A DNA stretch of 64,000 nt from Nannochloropsis salina CCMP1776 (lineage: Eukaryota; Sar; Eustigmatophyceae; Eustigmatales; Monodopsidaceae): positions 104,785 to 168,784 of the forward strand of contig SDOX01000014.1 in NCBI GenBank assembly GCA_004565275.1. Reading direction: 5' to 3'. The notes under the pieces were generated by a model that was given only the letters and a program-made list of their open reading frames with translations, did no database searches and was not told where the DNA came from. How positions within the stretch are numbered: the first letter of the stretch is position 1; every line of letters begins with the position of its first letter. This document shows, piece after piece, positions 46,799 to 58,552 of the stretch. The position numbers and the translations under genes were made by a program.

Positions 46799-47131
46799 GG
46801 CGGGATGCGAGTGAAGGACTTTTGATATGAAATGATCGCAAAGTACCGCTGAAACTTTACATAATGTGCACAAAGACATGGAAAAAGACGTTAATCTCGC
46901 TAGCGTTGACAAGCTTATTCATCGCCTGATATTTTGTTCCTTTTTTTTCGCTGTACTACCCAATAAATACTCGGAAGGAATGTAGAGATGGGCAAGTAGG
47001 TTTAAATGTATTCCGTTACATGCCGTGGCGCTTCCTTGGCTGCTGTGTACATTCATTTACCTTCGCTTTTCTTCCTTGGCCTCTTCCTGGACGCCCTCTC
47101 CGTGGACCACGCATTTTCTATCTCCCCCCCC
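46799..47131. other. Intergenic between convergent kinesin and acidic-protein genes
   Basis: AT-rich for the first ~200 bp, with an AATAAA-like motif (CAATAAATA) near 46961 that could serve the kinesin transcript. No gene seen. Confidence 0.45.
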
Positions 47132-50100
47132 TTAAATGTACCTCCTACCCCCCTCTTCCCTCTTCACCCTGTACCTCCCTTTGCTCCTCCACAGCATCCA
47201 CGCTATTTTCCATTTATCCAGCCACCGACCCAACCCCCTTCTCTTTTCCGCTCGACGTTCGGCTGCCTCCTCCGCCTGCACTCGAACCCACGCCTCCTCC
47301 AAGTCTTCTCTCTCCTCTCCTTCCTCCTCGACCCCCTCGTCGCCCACCGTTCTATCTCCCGCCTCCCTCCCTTTCCGCCAGCCCTGCGGGCCAAGTGACA
47401 GTCTCGAGGCATATGACTCTTCTTTTTCCTCGCCCTCTAAGGCCATAGCTTCCCTCGACGCTTTCCCGTTGCCCTTTATTTTTTCGTTTAACTGCCCCTC
47501 TCCGCCTTTATCGCCCTCATGCGCCGACAAGACCTGTAGTTGTCCCTCTAGCTCACGTTGAGCTTTCCTTAGCTTCGAATACGCGCGCGGGGCCTCGCTC
47601 TGCAAGAAGTGGCGGAAAAGAACTGCCGTGCGAGAGAAAGATCCGGGGGCGGGCGCGGAGGAGGAGGTGGGGGAGGAGGATGAATTCCTCCGGAGTGAAA
47701 AAAAGGCGAGGGGGGAGGGAAGCGGGGAGGACGCGTTGGGGGACGGGGAGGAGACAGTCGAGGGGGGGGCAGTCGAGTCAAAGGGGCAGAACAAGGAATC
47801 CGTGACGCGACGATAGGCGGCCAGGAGGGCTGGGAAGCGGGCCAGAAGGGACGCGTCTTCAGTGTCGTCGCTAGGTGCGTTTGGAGGAAGGAAGGGGAAG
47901 CGAGGGTCCGTCAATGCACACGAAAGAGGGTGGAAGTAAGGCTGTATTCGAGCCTTGAGCCTCCACAAGCTCCCCCGGTCCCCCATTCTCATCTTCTTGT
48001 CCCTTCCTCTTTCTCTCCTCCTCACCTTAACAACCAGGGCGCCTCTGCCAGGATGAATTCTTCCCCCCTTTCCCGTCCTTCTTCTGCTGAATTGTCGGCG
48101 CCACGTAGACACGCCTCTGACAAGCGATACATCAAGTAGGCTAAGGGAAGCTCCCGCTGTTCGTGCAAGAAAAAAGCCATAAGCATGAGCTAGTATGTAC
48201 CACCCTTCAGGGTGCCCCCACTCTCTGTCCCTCTCCCTCCCTCCCTGCCTCTTCGATCTCCTGCCCGTGTTCGCGGTACAGGCGCGCCGTCAATGCTGTC
48301 AGAAGCCGGGCTCGCACCGAGCGTCGCAACGATGCCCCTAGCCGAGGGGCGCGGTCCATACTCCTGCCAAAGCCAGGAGGGAGGCGAGGAGGGACGTGGG
48401 GAAGAGCAGGGGAGGGACAGGAGAGAGAATGAACGGGAGTCATGAAGAGAGGAGCAGTGAGATAGAGAACACAAGAACCCCTCATCGGTCCAGGCAAGGG
48501 TGGAAACTACATCGATGGCTCCCTCCTTGACCTTCTCCCGTCCCTCCCTCACCCCTCACCGTATCACCCCACTTTCTCCCGTCAGTCGTATGCGCGTGCT
48601 CCCCTCCAAGCCTTTCCACTGCCCTCTTCCTCCTGGCCCTCCCTCCCGCCCTCCTTCCCGCCCCCCCCCTGGCGCCCCCGGGCCATTGCCAAAAGGGAAA
48701 AGCCGGCGACCCGAGGAGGGGACGCGAAAGAGGCCGTCCGGGCCCCGAACGGCAAAGCGGTCCTCTCCAAGCCCTCCCCCTCCTCCTCCTTGCCCTCGGC
48801 GCTCGCCTCCCTCCCCCAGGGCCTCCAAGACGGGCGAGGGAAGGACGGAGGGAGACGAGGAGAAGGGGGCCTCCGCGCTCCGACTCAACGCCTTCAAACG
48901 GAGCACTGAGGCTTCCTCCTCCGCATCCAAATACTCGAATTCATCCCCTTCTTCCAGCTCATCTTCGTACACGTATTCCCACATTTCCTCCTCCTCCTCC
49001 TCCTCCTCCCCCCGGTCCCTCAACGCACCCTTGTCCTCCTCCCCCTCCTCCCCCTCTTCCCCCCCTTCCTCCTGCTCCTCCTGCTCCTCCTCCCCGTCCG
49101 CCTCGCTCCCTCCCTCCTCCTCGACAGTCTGCTCCTTTTCCCTTTCCCACGCCCGGCCAAACAAAGAGGAAGGAGGGAGGGTCCCCGGCATGGCTGATGC
49201 CCGTTGCCCTCCCTGATGCCCTCCCTGATGCCCTCCCTGAAGCCCTCCCTCGCTTCCCCCCTCCAGCGCTTCCTTCAAAATAGACAAGTCCGCCGCCATC
49301 AACCGCCGTGGCTCATCCTCCCCCTCCCTCCCTCCCTCCCTCCCTCTTACCCTCCCTCCCAGTCTGAACGTGGGCAGCATCGCGTCTCCTTCCTCTCCTG
49401 CCCGCCACATGAACACCCTTGCCTCCGGATCCTCCTCTTCCTCTTCCTCCTCCTCCTCGCCCTCCCCCTCCTCCTCCTCGCCCTCCTCCTCCTCCTTCCC
49501 GCCCTCCTCTCCTCCCTCCTCCCGGAAGGCCAGGGCTTCGAGCCGTGCTGGGTCCTCCAGGCCCCCCATGGGGAGGGGGGAGGAGCTGGTGGAGGGCGGG
49601 GCCGAGGGCGGGTAGGCATCATCGAGGTAAGGATCCTCCTCCTCCACCACCTCCTCCTCGTCTTCCCATTCCAGGCTACGCTCGTGCAGCACCTGTATAA
49701 GACAATGTATGGCGTCGATGATTCAGAAGGACGCATGCGCCACACGAGAAACACAAGCAGGGGACAAAATCCCCCTCTCCCCGCCCCCCTCCCTTCCCTC
49801 CCTCCCCCACACCTGGTCTGCAGCCCTGATCGATCCCCTCTCCCAGTCCCCCACCCCCTCCCCTCCCTCCCCTCTCGTATCGTCCTTCAGCCTTCCCCCC
49901 CAACACCGCAGCCATTGCCACCTCCCCCTCCCCCCCCGCCTCCGCATCTCTTGCGCCTCCTCCTCCCTCCACTCCCGGAGCGACCGCGGTCGGCCCCTCC
50001 CCCGCCCCTTCCTCCTCCTCGAGGGCGGGTGCCGGGCCTGGTAGGTCCGATCGGCCTCCCTCCAGTACTGGGACACCCAGGCGTCGATCCAGGTCTCGAG

Positions 50101-52094
50101 GGAGGGCGGGGGGGGAGGGGGGGGGGGGGAGAGGGAGGAGGCCGGAGGCGTCCAGCCAGGGGCACGTCCTCGAGGGAGGGGGGCGCCGCCCGGAGGAACC
50201 AGCTGCATTTGCCTGATCGGGTCCTGAAAGACTGCCTCGGAGGAGGGGAGGACGGGGGGGAGGTTCTGAGACGAAGGTGGAGGGGCAAGGGAGGGAGGGG
50301 CTGGGGGGAGGGAGGGTCCTTGGGAGCGGCTGTCCCGACCTGTGTCGGTGCCTCCTCCTCCCGGGCCGCCAGGCCCTCCTCCACGGCCCGCCTGGCACCC
50401 TCTTGTCGCAATCTATGCATTCTCTCCTCCCAAGCCGCCCGGGCGTCCCTCCACGCCGCCTCTCCCACCCTTCCTCCCTTCCTCCCTCCCTCCCTCCCTC
50501 CCTTCCTCCACGCGTCCCCCCGCCGCCACTCGGGGGCCAGAAGCCCGTCCACGACCCGGAGCAGGACGGCAGCCTTCTCCCGCGGGTCAACGCAGGGGGG
50601 TGAGGGAGGGGGGGAGGGAGCGTAAGGCGTGGTGCGGTTGGCCCGCCCAACCGAGTCGGGAAGGAAGGGGAAAGTAGGGCCGTTGGGCGGGAGGGAGGAA
50701 GGGGGGGAGGGCGGGCGAGGGGGCTCGCAGGAGGCGGGAGAAGGGGAGGAAAAACGAAGAGGAGATAGAGGGGGACGGCCCAGGCGAGGAGGGAGGAGAA
50801 GGGCTGAAGGAAGCTTCGGAGGGAGGGAGAGAGGGATCGGGCTTGGGGGGGAAGGGAGAGGGGGGGCTATCACTTTTAATGAAAAGACTGTGCAGAATAC
50901 GAGCCATTCATTTGCACTCAAATGCACATTCAGGTTCCCCTCCCTCTCCTCTTTCCTTCTTCCCCTTCTCTTCCTCCCTCCCTCCCTCCCTCCCTCCCTC
51001 CCTCCCTCCCCTCCTACCCAAGCACCCCGGCCCTCGGCCCGGGAGGAGGAGGCTCAGCGGCGCCACCACGGCGAGGAGCGCCCGCCACTGATGGAAGGCA
51101 AAGCGGAGGGGGAAAGATGCCTGAAAAGATCGGATCGAAGAAGGGCAGGCAGGCAGGCAGGAGGGAGGGAGGGAGGGAGGGAGGGAGAGGTGAATCTCCA
51201 GAAGAGGACGGTGGCTTGGCGAGGGTCCAACGGTTTCCTCCCTCCTTTCTCCCCCTCCCCCCCCTCTCCCTCACCTCCGCCTCCATCGCTGCCATTTGAG
51301 AAGGCCACTGCCACAGGCACCAGCCGACAGTTAGCTTAAGCAGGAAGGACCAGAGCGGGAGCAAAGGGGAGGAGGGAAGGGAGGGAGGAGAGGAGGGCGG
51401 GGAAGGCAGCGGAGGGGCTGCAGACAGGACCAGGAGGAGCAGAGGGAGGACGCTGAAGGCGTAATGAAAGAGGAGAAGGAAGGGGCCGTGGCGTCTGTGC
51501 CGCCGAGTGAGATGTAGAGAGAGTGATCGTGAAATGTGGGGAATGGGGGGGGGAAGGTAGAGGTGCGGGGGCCGATGCGCAAGCACAGCCGACCTTTAGG
51601 CAGACATGCAAGATCCTAAATGTACCGCCAAACAGGTGTGAAGAAGCACGGCCCATATGCAATATACAGACTGTCTCTTACCTTCGCCGCCGCCCCTGCA
51701 TCCATCCCCACGCATGCTCCAGGCCGGACCAGAGCGCGAGGCCCAGGGGGATCCCCGCGAGGAGAAAAGGGGAGAAAAAGAGACGAGAAGGCCAGGAGGC
51801 GGCCTCGGGCAGGATGTAGAACATCAGATGATGTAGACCGGTGCCGATGCGGAGGCGGGTGTGGGTGAAGGCCCGTTGCCCGAGGGGATGCGCCGTGGGG
51901 AGGAGGTGTGGGAGGGTAGAAGGGAGGGATGAAGGAGCTGCCAAAAGAAGGGACTGACGCGAACGAGCCACGTGCATGACTCGGAAAGGAAGAAAAGAAG
52001 TGCGTGGCAAGGGACAAAAGGCCATGCTTGACGTCGAAACCAAGGGACTTGGATGACACGCGCGGAGGGCGGAAAATTCCACTTGACGGACCAT
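47132..52094 (-). CDS. Unrecognised multi-exon gene: N-terminal presequence and membrane segment, very acidic middle
   Basis: No known family recognised. The 5' exon (ATG at 52094, or 52025 in the same frame) codes a Ser/Arg/Leu-rich leader resembling a mitochondrial presequence, then a hydrophobic segment LFFSPFLLAGIPLGLALWSG, and ends at a GTAAGAG donor near 51685. Plausible later exons on the same strand read LTVGWCLWQWPSQMAAMEAE (~51,310), FHQWRALLAVVAPLSLLLPG (~51,040), REKAAVLLRVVDGLLAPEWR (~50,570), ETWIDAWVSQYWREADRTYQ (~50,080) and, after a TTATACAG acceptor at about 49,693, a 380-codon Glu/Gly-rich exon with EYVYEDELEEGDEFEYLDAE. Then come APRLGASLRRSVRARLLTAL (~48,340) and a last exon reading RFPALLAAYRRVTDSLFCPF and ending YRVKREEGGRRYI. 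Splicing of the middle part is unresolved, and this could be two genes. Confidence 0.45.
50973..51011 (+). repeat. (CCCT)n tract within the acidic gene
   Basis: About nine CCCT units, probably in an intron of the minus-strand gene, reading GGGA in sense orientation. Confidence 0.85.
51143..51190 (+). repeat. (GGCA)n followed by (GGGA)n
   Basis: Four GGCA units pass directly into about seven GGGA units. The two adjoining tetranucleotide tracts suggest one arose from the other by a single base change followed by slippage. Confidence 0.85.
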
Positions 52095-52619
52095 GAATGC
52101 TAGCTTAAAGGGTCTTGTATGTGAAGTGCAAGGCGCTCGTCTGCTCAATTAGCCTGCCGCTCGTCGTCACACATCTTTGAAAAACTCCTCAAAATGCTTA
52201 TCAGCTCTTCCAATCCTTCAAAATATGATCCCTATCTCATGAACAGAAAGGAAGGAAAAGCGAAGCCCCATCCTCCCGCTGCGGCCAGGCAAGAGCAAAG
52301 GAATCGAGCGTGATGATGCGAACCCCTCTGCCAGAAAACACGCCGCCAAAACGCCTGTATAATCCCTGGCGCGTGGAATGAAAAAAGGAAAACATTTGCT
52401 GCATGAATTAATGCGAGGCATCGACCATAAGAAATGCTCTCAGTGGCTCGACGTATGGTATGCTCCTGGGAACAAGCGAAAAGCGAGTCGTCGCTGCAGG
52501 CGGTATCTTGCCTTAAAAAATAGGTCATTTTTCGAATGAACAACGCGCACCCACACTCGCATTACAAGCAGGGATACATCGGATCGCGTTCATCCTTGTC
52601 ATATAAAGATAGGAGCAGA
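52095..52619. promoter_or_regulatory. Divergent 5' region, acidic gene / PWP1
   Basis: Both flanking genes read outward from here. No coding frame of note and no recognised element. Confidence 0.4.
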
Positions 52620-55600
52620 ATGATCTCTTCCATTACATGGGTAAGTCTTGACTGCATTTTTCACCTCTTGCAATTCAAGGCAATTCTCACCACCCCTCTT
52701 GTCTACCATCCTTTTGTCCTCTTTCGAAAGGTACCTCGGGGCGCCGCGAACCCCAATCCCCCTCGTTTTCAAGCGTGCAAAGAAGAAGTCGAGTGAGTGA
52801 ATGGGAGGAACAATATACGCTACGCAAAAAGAGAAAGGGAAAACACGGCAAGCAGGAATGGTGGTCAAGGGGGGAGGTTAGAGGTCGGTGTTTTTATGAT
52901 CTCCTCTATAAACAGGGCCCTACTTCGTGAGCATGGAGGTGGTGATAACGAGCTGGAAAGGCAAGATTTCGAAGAGGAGGATGGAGAAGAAGGGCAAAAT
53001 GGCGAGTTGGACCGGCATGGTTTGCCTGTTGAGCTTCATATGGACGATTACGATGACGAGGATGAAGCCGCGGGAGGGGCGCAGAAGGCCGCTTTCATCC
53101 ACGCAGACGCCAGTGAGGAGGAAGAAGGCGTCGAGAATGGGGAGGATGAGGATGATTTGGATGATGAGGAAGGGGGCATAATGGAGGAGGAAGAGGAGGA
53201 CGAGGGAGAGGAGGAAGACGAAGGGGAGGAAGAGGAGGAAGAGGAGGAAGAGAAAGAGGATGAGGAAAGTGGAAGAGGAAAGGAGGATCAGCAGAGAAAT
53301 GAGCTTGCAGGCGCCTTGCCAGAAAGTGCGTTTCTGCGGGGCATGGATGATAATGACGAGGAGGACGACGACAGCGAGGACATGGAGGACCACATGATTA
53401 AGTCGACAGACGCGGTCGTTCTGGTGGCGAATACCGAGGGTAGGGCAGCAAAGAGGGGGCGAAGGGGGGGATGAGGGAGAAGATGATATCTTAAATATGT
53501 TCTTGTGCCGAACCGAAGGAGGTACGGCGCGAGCCATGGAATAGGCGGGGCGCGATCTCGTCGAGAACGATGCCGGATAAGGCAGCGCACGCTTTGCCTC
53601 ACTTGCCTTCCCTCCCCCTCTCTCCCCGCCCCATCCTCCTTGCCTTCCCCTCTTTCCTGGACGACAAGACGAGGAGCACTCGGCCCTGGAGGTCCACGTC
53701 TACGAGGAGGACACGGGCTCACTCTACATCCACCACGATATCTCCCTCCCCGCCTTCCCCCTCTGTGTAGCCTGGGGCCACTGCCCGCCCGAGCCGGGAC
53801 GGGAGGTAAGGAAGGGCGAGGGGTGAGGTGCAACGAGGTGAAATAAAGGATGTCAGCCATGACAGGATTCGTGAGCTCTTTTATCAATCTTTCCTCCCCA
53901 CACCGCATGACGACTTTTGGTGCCCCACAGAGCGAGCGCGGCTCCTTTGCGGCCGTGGGAACATTCAAACCGGGGATTGAGATATGGGACGTGGACATCA
54001 TCGATCCGCTTGAGCCAGTCCGCATACTGGGCGGTGAAAAGGCGCTGCAGGGGTACGGGTGGAGGGGTCGAGAGGGAGGGAGGGAGAAAGGCGGGGAGGG
54101 AGAGGGTCGTGCTACCTTGCCCCTAACCCTAACATTGGTCTGTGGTCTCCTTCCCATTTCTCTTCCTGCCTATCCTCTCCAGCACCACCTCTTCTTGGAG
54201 CAAAGCCGGCAAGAAGGGCGGGAAGAAAAAGAAGAAACGGCGCCAAAATGAAGACGAACTCGTGGAGGGCAGTCATGAGGGCCCCGTCATGACGCTCGCT
54301 TGGAACCAATTCCACAGACAGGTCCCTCCCCCCCTCCCTCCCTCCCTCCTTCCCTCCCATCCTCGTGCCCCGATTCCTGATGTCGTCGTCGGGCGAACTC
54401 GCCTTGCGCACCCTCCCCTACCCCCCTTCTTCTGTCGCACGACATTGCCTAAGGAAAATTGAGTACCAGCGGGACACCCCACGCTTTTCCCCTGCCCTTC
54501 CTCCCTTCCTCTTTCCCTTCCTTGCCCTTCAGGTCCTGGCCTCCGGCTCGGCCGACAGTACTGTAAAGCTCTGGGACGTGACGACGGGCGAGTGCTCCGC
54601 CACGCTCGCGCACCACACCGACAAGGTTTCCTCTCTGAGCTGGCACCCTGTGGAAGGTAGGGTCCCCTCCCCCCCATCTGTCCTGGCTATCGCACGCGCC
54701 GCGCCCAAACCTATTCGCTGCCACCCTCCCACTGTCGTATCCTTCCCTCCTTTCTCCCTGCTTCCGCCAGGCACTGTCCTCGCCTCCGCCGGCTTTGATC
54801 GGGGCATCTACGTCCTGGACGCGCGGGGCGGGAGCGCGAGCAGCCACGTTCAAATGCAGGGGGCGGGAGGGAAGGTAGGGAACGAGGGCGGAGGAGGCCT
54901 CCCCCAAACAAACATGCCTCCAGGCATATTCCTCGCTTCCAAGTCTCATTTCTCCTCTCCTGGGCTACAGGCTGACCCCGAGTGCGTGGGCTGGTGTCCC
55001 CACGCTCCCTCCACCCTCCTGTGTACCACCGAAGACGGCAGCCTGGTCGCCTGGGACGTCAGGTAGGGTGCTAGCCTGTGTACCCAAGGCGTCAGCTTCT
55101 CTGCGAGGTTTCCTTCCTCTCGGGCTGTTTTGTTTTTGTTGTGGTTTGGGAACGAGGACGGCAAAGCGGGGGGGGAGGCAAGCTGCCTCCAGTATCTGAT
55201 TCTTTCCTCGATCGCATTTCTCGCAGGGCTCCCTCGGCCCCCCTGTGGAAAGCCAAGGTACACACAAAGACTTGCTCCTCCTTCTCTTTCTCCGCCCTCG
55301 CCCCGGGCCTGATGGCCACGTGCGGCATGGACAAGACGGTCAAGCTCTGGGTGAGTAGGTGCCCGGTCTCTTCCTCCTTGCTCCGGTGTTCTGGGGCCAG
55401 CCCACCTCTTGCCGTCCCTCTCCTCTCCTTCCCGTCTCTTCCAATGCCTCTCTCTCTGACGGTTGAACCACCCCATTTCCGTAGGATTATTCGGGCGATC
55501 CCGGCGTCCCCCCGCGACAGCTGGGAGAGAAAGCGATGTCCGTCGGAAAACTCTTCTCCATCTCCTTCTATCCCAGGTGGGTACATTGCGGCCGGCGCTT

Positions 55601-56016
55601 TCTTCTCTTCAATGTCTTTTGTCCTTTTTTTTGTCGGATACATGTAGTCTTTTCGGGTACTGGATGGGTTTTGTGGGTTTTCCAACCGGCCTTCCATCGT
55701 GTATCTCGGCACCGCCTCCAGCTCGCCCTTCCTGTTGGCCACGGGGGGAGACAAGGGGCTGCTGGCTTTGTGGAATCTGCACGAATGCGAGGGCGTGATG
55801 CGGCGTTTCGGGGAAGGAGGAGGGAAAGGCGAGAAGGAGGGTTTGCAGGCGGCGAGCATGATGGAGGGGATGAGCCTGGAGGGGACTGGGGACGGAGAGA
55901 AGGAGAGGGGGGAGCAGAAGGACAAAAAGAAGGACAAGGGCGGTAAGGGGAAAGGGCCGAGTGGAAAAGCAAGATCACAGACGGGAACGAGTGGAAGAGG
56001 AAGCCGAAAGAAATAG
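52620..56016 (+). CDS. PWP1: PWP1, WD40 ribosome-biogenesis protein
   Basis: Exon 1 (52620-52640) codes MISSITW and splices to VPRGAANPNPPRFQACKEEV, the conserved PWP1 N-terminus. An acidic region of ~170 residues (poly-Glu/Asp) follows, then MIKSTDAVVLVANTE and LEVHVYEEDTGSLYIHHDIS. WD repeats come next, spread over several exons: IEIWDVDIIDPLEPVRILGG, VMTLAWNQFHRQ, STVKLWDVTTGECSA, TDKVSSLSWHPVE, GFDRGIYVLDARGG, GSLVAWDVR, MDKTVKLWDYSGDPG and SPFLLATGGDKGLLALWNLH. A Lys-rich linker sits between the first and second repeats, as in animal and yeast PWP1. The C-terminus is a Gly/Lys-rich tail ending RGSRKK. Known role: nucleolar factor for 25S/5.8S rRNA processing and 60S assembly; in animals also linked to Pol I transcription and H4K20 methylation. 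The start is fixed by the family N-terminus. Confidence 0.94.
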
Positions 56017-56736
56017 GGAAGATGCCGAGACACTTGTCTGTTGTCACGCATGAGGGCGGGGCGAAGGCCTAGGAGGGGGAAGTAACCTCACGTGCTTGGG
56101 GAGAGGACTGGGTGGTGCCCACAAAGAATAACGACACAGATGAAATGCATCTTTCGTTTGAGGCATTGTGAGTTGGTGAGGGCGCACACAGGTATTTAAT
56201 GTGTGCGAGACGAGAGCAACAGGTGATGATGGTCGGCCCGACACTGGTGATGATATCATCTCTCATTTCAACCGAGACTAGCAGCGGCCAATCACATGCG
56301 TAACTGAGCTGATAATGATTACATTCTCCACAGGATGCTATGCTTGTGGCATATGCTGGCCTGCACTGTCGGATTCGAGTTTGCTTTTTACTAATAAAGA
56401 TGACATTAAAATGAAGGGGGAGGAGGTTAACGAAAGTTGCTTTTACCGATCGAGGTGGTAGATAGGTCACATCACACATTTCAATCCCTCACACCAATAT
56501 TGACGAAGTGTTTACTTCAATCCAATCGCTCTCTGGTTTTCAAAAGATGATGGGCCGGCTACGTCGTGCATAATAATGACTGTGTTTTCCGCGATATCTC
56601 TGAAGGAGCTTCGGCTGCATGTTCCTGCCAGCAACAGAAACGGCGCCAGGAGCGTTGTGCAAACGATAAAATTTCTATTCGCTCATTCCCATACCTCTCT
56701 ACACGTAGTGACGCAAGCATCTGCATTACATCTGCT
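56017..56736. other. Intergenic: PWP1 3' side and CSN8 promoter
   Basis: Tandem plus-strand neighbours. Several AATAAA-like hexamers occur around 56390-56400 (CTAATAAAGATG), reasonable for the PWP1 transcript end. An open frame leads into the CSN8 exon without an earlier convincing ATG. Nothing else recognised. Confidence 0.45.
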
Positions 56737-58365
56737 ATGCAATCCGACCCACAGCAAATTCAGGGTACGCCTTCGTTGGCTTCCTCTACAGCAGTGCCTC
56801 CCCCCTCGCCGCAACCCCTAACGCAACAAATGCGAAACTACATTGCTCAGCAAGACTACACAAAAGCCCTTCGCGTCGCAAATGACGTTGAAATATTGAC
56901 TCTGGTAAAAGAATGAGGAAGGAAAAGCTACACCAATCGAACGTTAACCCTGACGACACTCAACCCTGATTTCGCTTGTAGACTCAGCTGACTTTGCCCG
57001 GCCACCACCTTCACATCTCACAGACCAACAAACTATGCCCTGGTGACGGAAATCCTCAACTCCTACTTGCTATTCAGCTTCTTTTACACCTTATCCTGGA
57101 CGATCTGTACGTTATTTCCCTCTTTCTCTCCACCTCGAGCCCATCCCTGAAGCCACAGCTCTCCCTCCTTCCTCCTCCCACTGCTTCTTAGGGCCAACGC
57201 CCGGCGTTTATGGCAGCGCATCCCCAACGAGCTGAAGGACGTGTCAACTCTTGAGGGGAGACAGCTGTCAAAGGCGTGGGACGTGGGAAAGTCGTTGTGG
57301 GCGCGGTAAGCGACACCGGGCCTGAGAGGGACAGGCAGACATCGAAGTTTCCGTAGACACGTTACGACGCCTAGCTGGAACCTTATCGCCACGCTTCTCA
57401 CATTTCCATTTCCCTGTTCTCCAGAGAGATCCCTACTGCTCATGTCGCCATACGGGACGTACAATGGACGCCGGAGCTCGTGCCTTTGGTGGATGCGTTA
57501 CGTGGTGCGTCGAGAGGAATGCTGCCTTCGAGGGCGGGGGGGGACGATCCTGATGACCATGAGAATGATGGGTGATAACGGCGACGTTAACGATAAAATT
57601 GAGGGAGGGAGGAAATACGGAAGAAAGGTGGGAAAGAGCGCTCGGGCTGAGTCCCAAAGATGAGCTTGTTGACAACGGTGGACGGAATGGCGGGACTTTC
57701 GACACGATACTGGCATGGTAGCCTCCCTGTGGACCGTCGCATCTCATCATCCCTTTTTACCGCTTCTTATCCCTTCCGGGCTGCCTTCTTCCCTTGCTGT
57801 GCGGGTTCCGCGATTCTTTTTCCGGCAGAGCGCATCTTTCGGGACGAGTTTGCCCTCTTGAGTCGTGCTTTTCGACGCTTGAGGATCTCGTCCATGGCAA
57901 ATAAGCTGGGCGTGACTGAATCGGACGCTGTCGCAGGTAACCTTCCCCCACACTACCCTTTTCTCGTTTTCTTTCTTGTTTGGCACACAAGACCTGTCAT
58001 CAAACCCGCGCTCCCCTCCCTTCCCGTGACCTCTCTCCTTCCCTCGTATCTCTTGCGTCAAGCGGCGAGGCAGGCAGGATGGAAAGTGGATGAGGGCAAG
58101 GGGGAAGTGGAACCCTTACCTTCGCTACCCTCGTCAGGCGAATCCATCGGTAAAGACAGAAAGGGGCTACCTTTTCTTGGGGGGAGAATGGCCCTGCTTA
58201 GAGAGGATAACGATGCCCGTTATGTCATTTTCAGGAAGCCTTATCTCACGTTTCCTCCCATTATCTCACTTTTCCTCACTCCCCACAGGTTTGCCCCAGC
58301 TGGAGCAACTTACGAAGTATATCTCTTTCTTAGAGGCAGAGAGTGTCACCTCCTCTGTGGCCTGA
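56737..58365 (+). CDS. CSN8: COP9 signalosome complex subunit 8
   Basis: Exons with consistent phase include 56737-56904, 56982-57106, 57192-57305, 57425-57504, 57829-57936, one from 58063 to about 58149, and a last one to the TGA at 58363. The joined protein reads PQLLLAIQLLLHLILDDLAN, ARRLWQRIPNELKD, KAWDVGKSLWAREIPTAHVA, RDVQWTPELVPLVDALR, RIFRDEFALLSRAFRRLRIS, LGVTESDAVA and GESIGLPQLEQLTKYISFLE. This is the CSN8/PSD8/EIF3K helical-repeat and winged-helix (PCI-like) pattern; the closing LxxLTxYxxFLE motif is typical of CSN8. Known role: smallest canonical subunit of the complex that removes NEDD8 from cullin-RING ubiquitin ligases. A Pro/Gln-rich 30-residue leader precedes the domain. The chosen ATG gives a clean exon 1; an upstream in-frame extension lacks homology. 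Confidence 0.88.
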
Positions 58366-58552
58366 GGGTAGGATAAGAGGAAGGAGAAGAGGGGACGAGA
58401 GAGGGGCGGAGGCAGGGCATGCAAATGTACAAAAAGAAAGGAAAAGAAACGCGTTCTGACCCGGGAAGGCGCTCTAGCTACATCCTCAATCGTTACTTTT
58501 GATTCTCATTTTATAGTCAATCTCTTTCCTTCCGTGCGCTGGAAGTCGTCTT

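Noticed and set aside
52920-53537. Leu/Ile-rich minus-strand frame resembling a multi-pass membrane protein
   Set aside because: Antisense of the acidic region of PWP1, whose exons and splice sites on the plus strand are clear.
54121-54135. Telomere-like CCCTAACCCTAAC in a PWP1 intron
   Set aside because: Only two units, inside a gene, near a splice region; too short to be an interstitial telomere with confidence.
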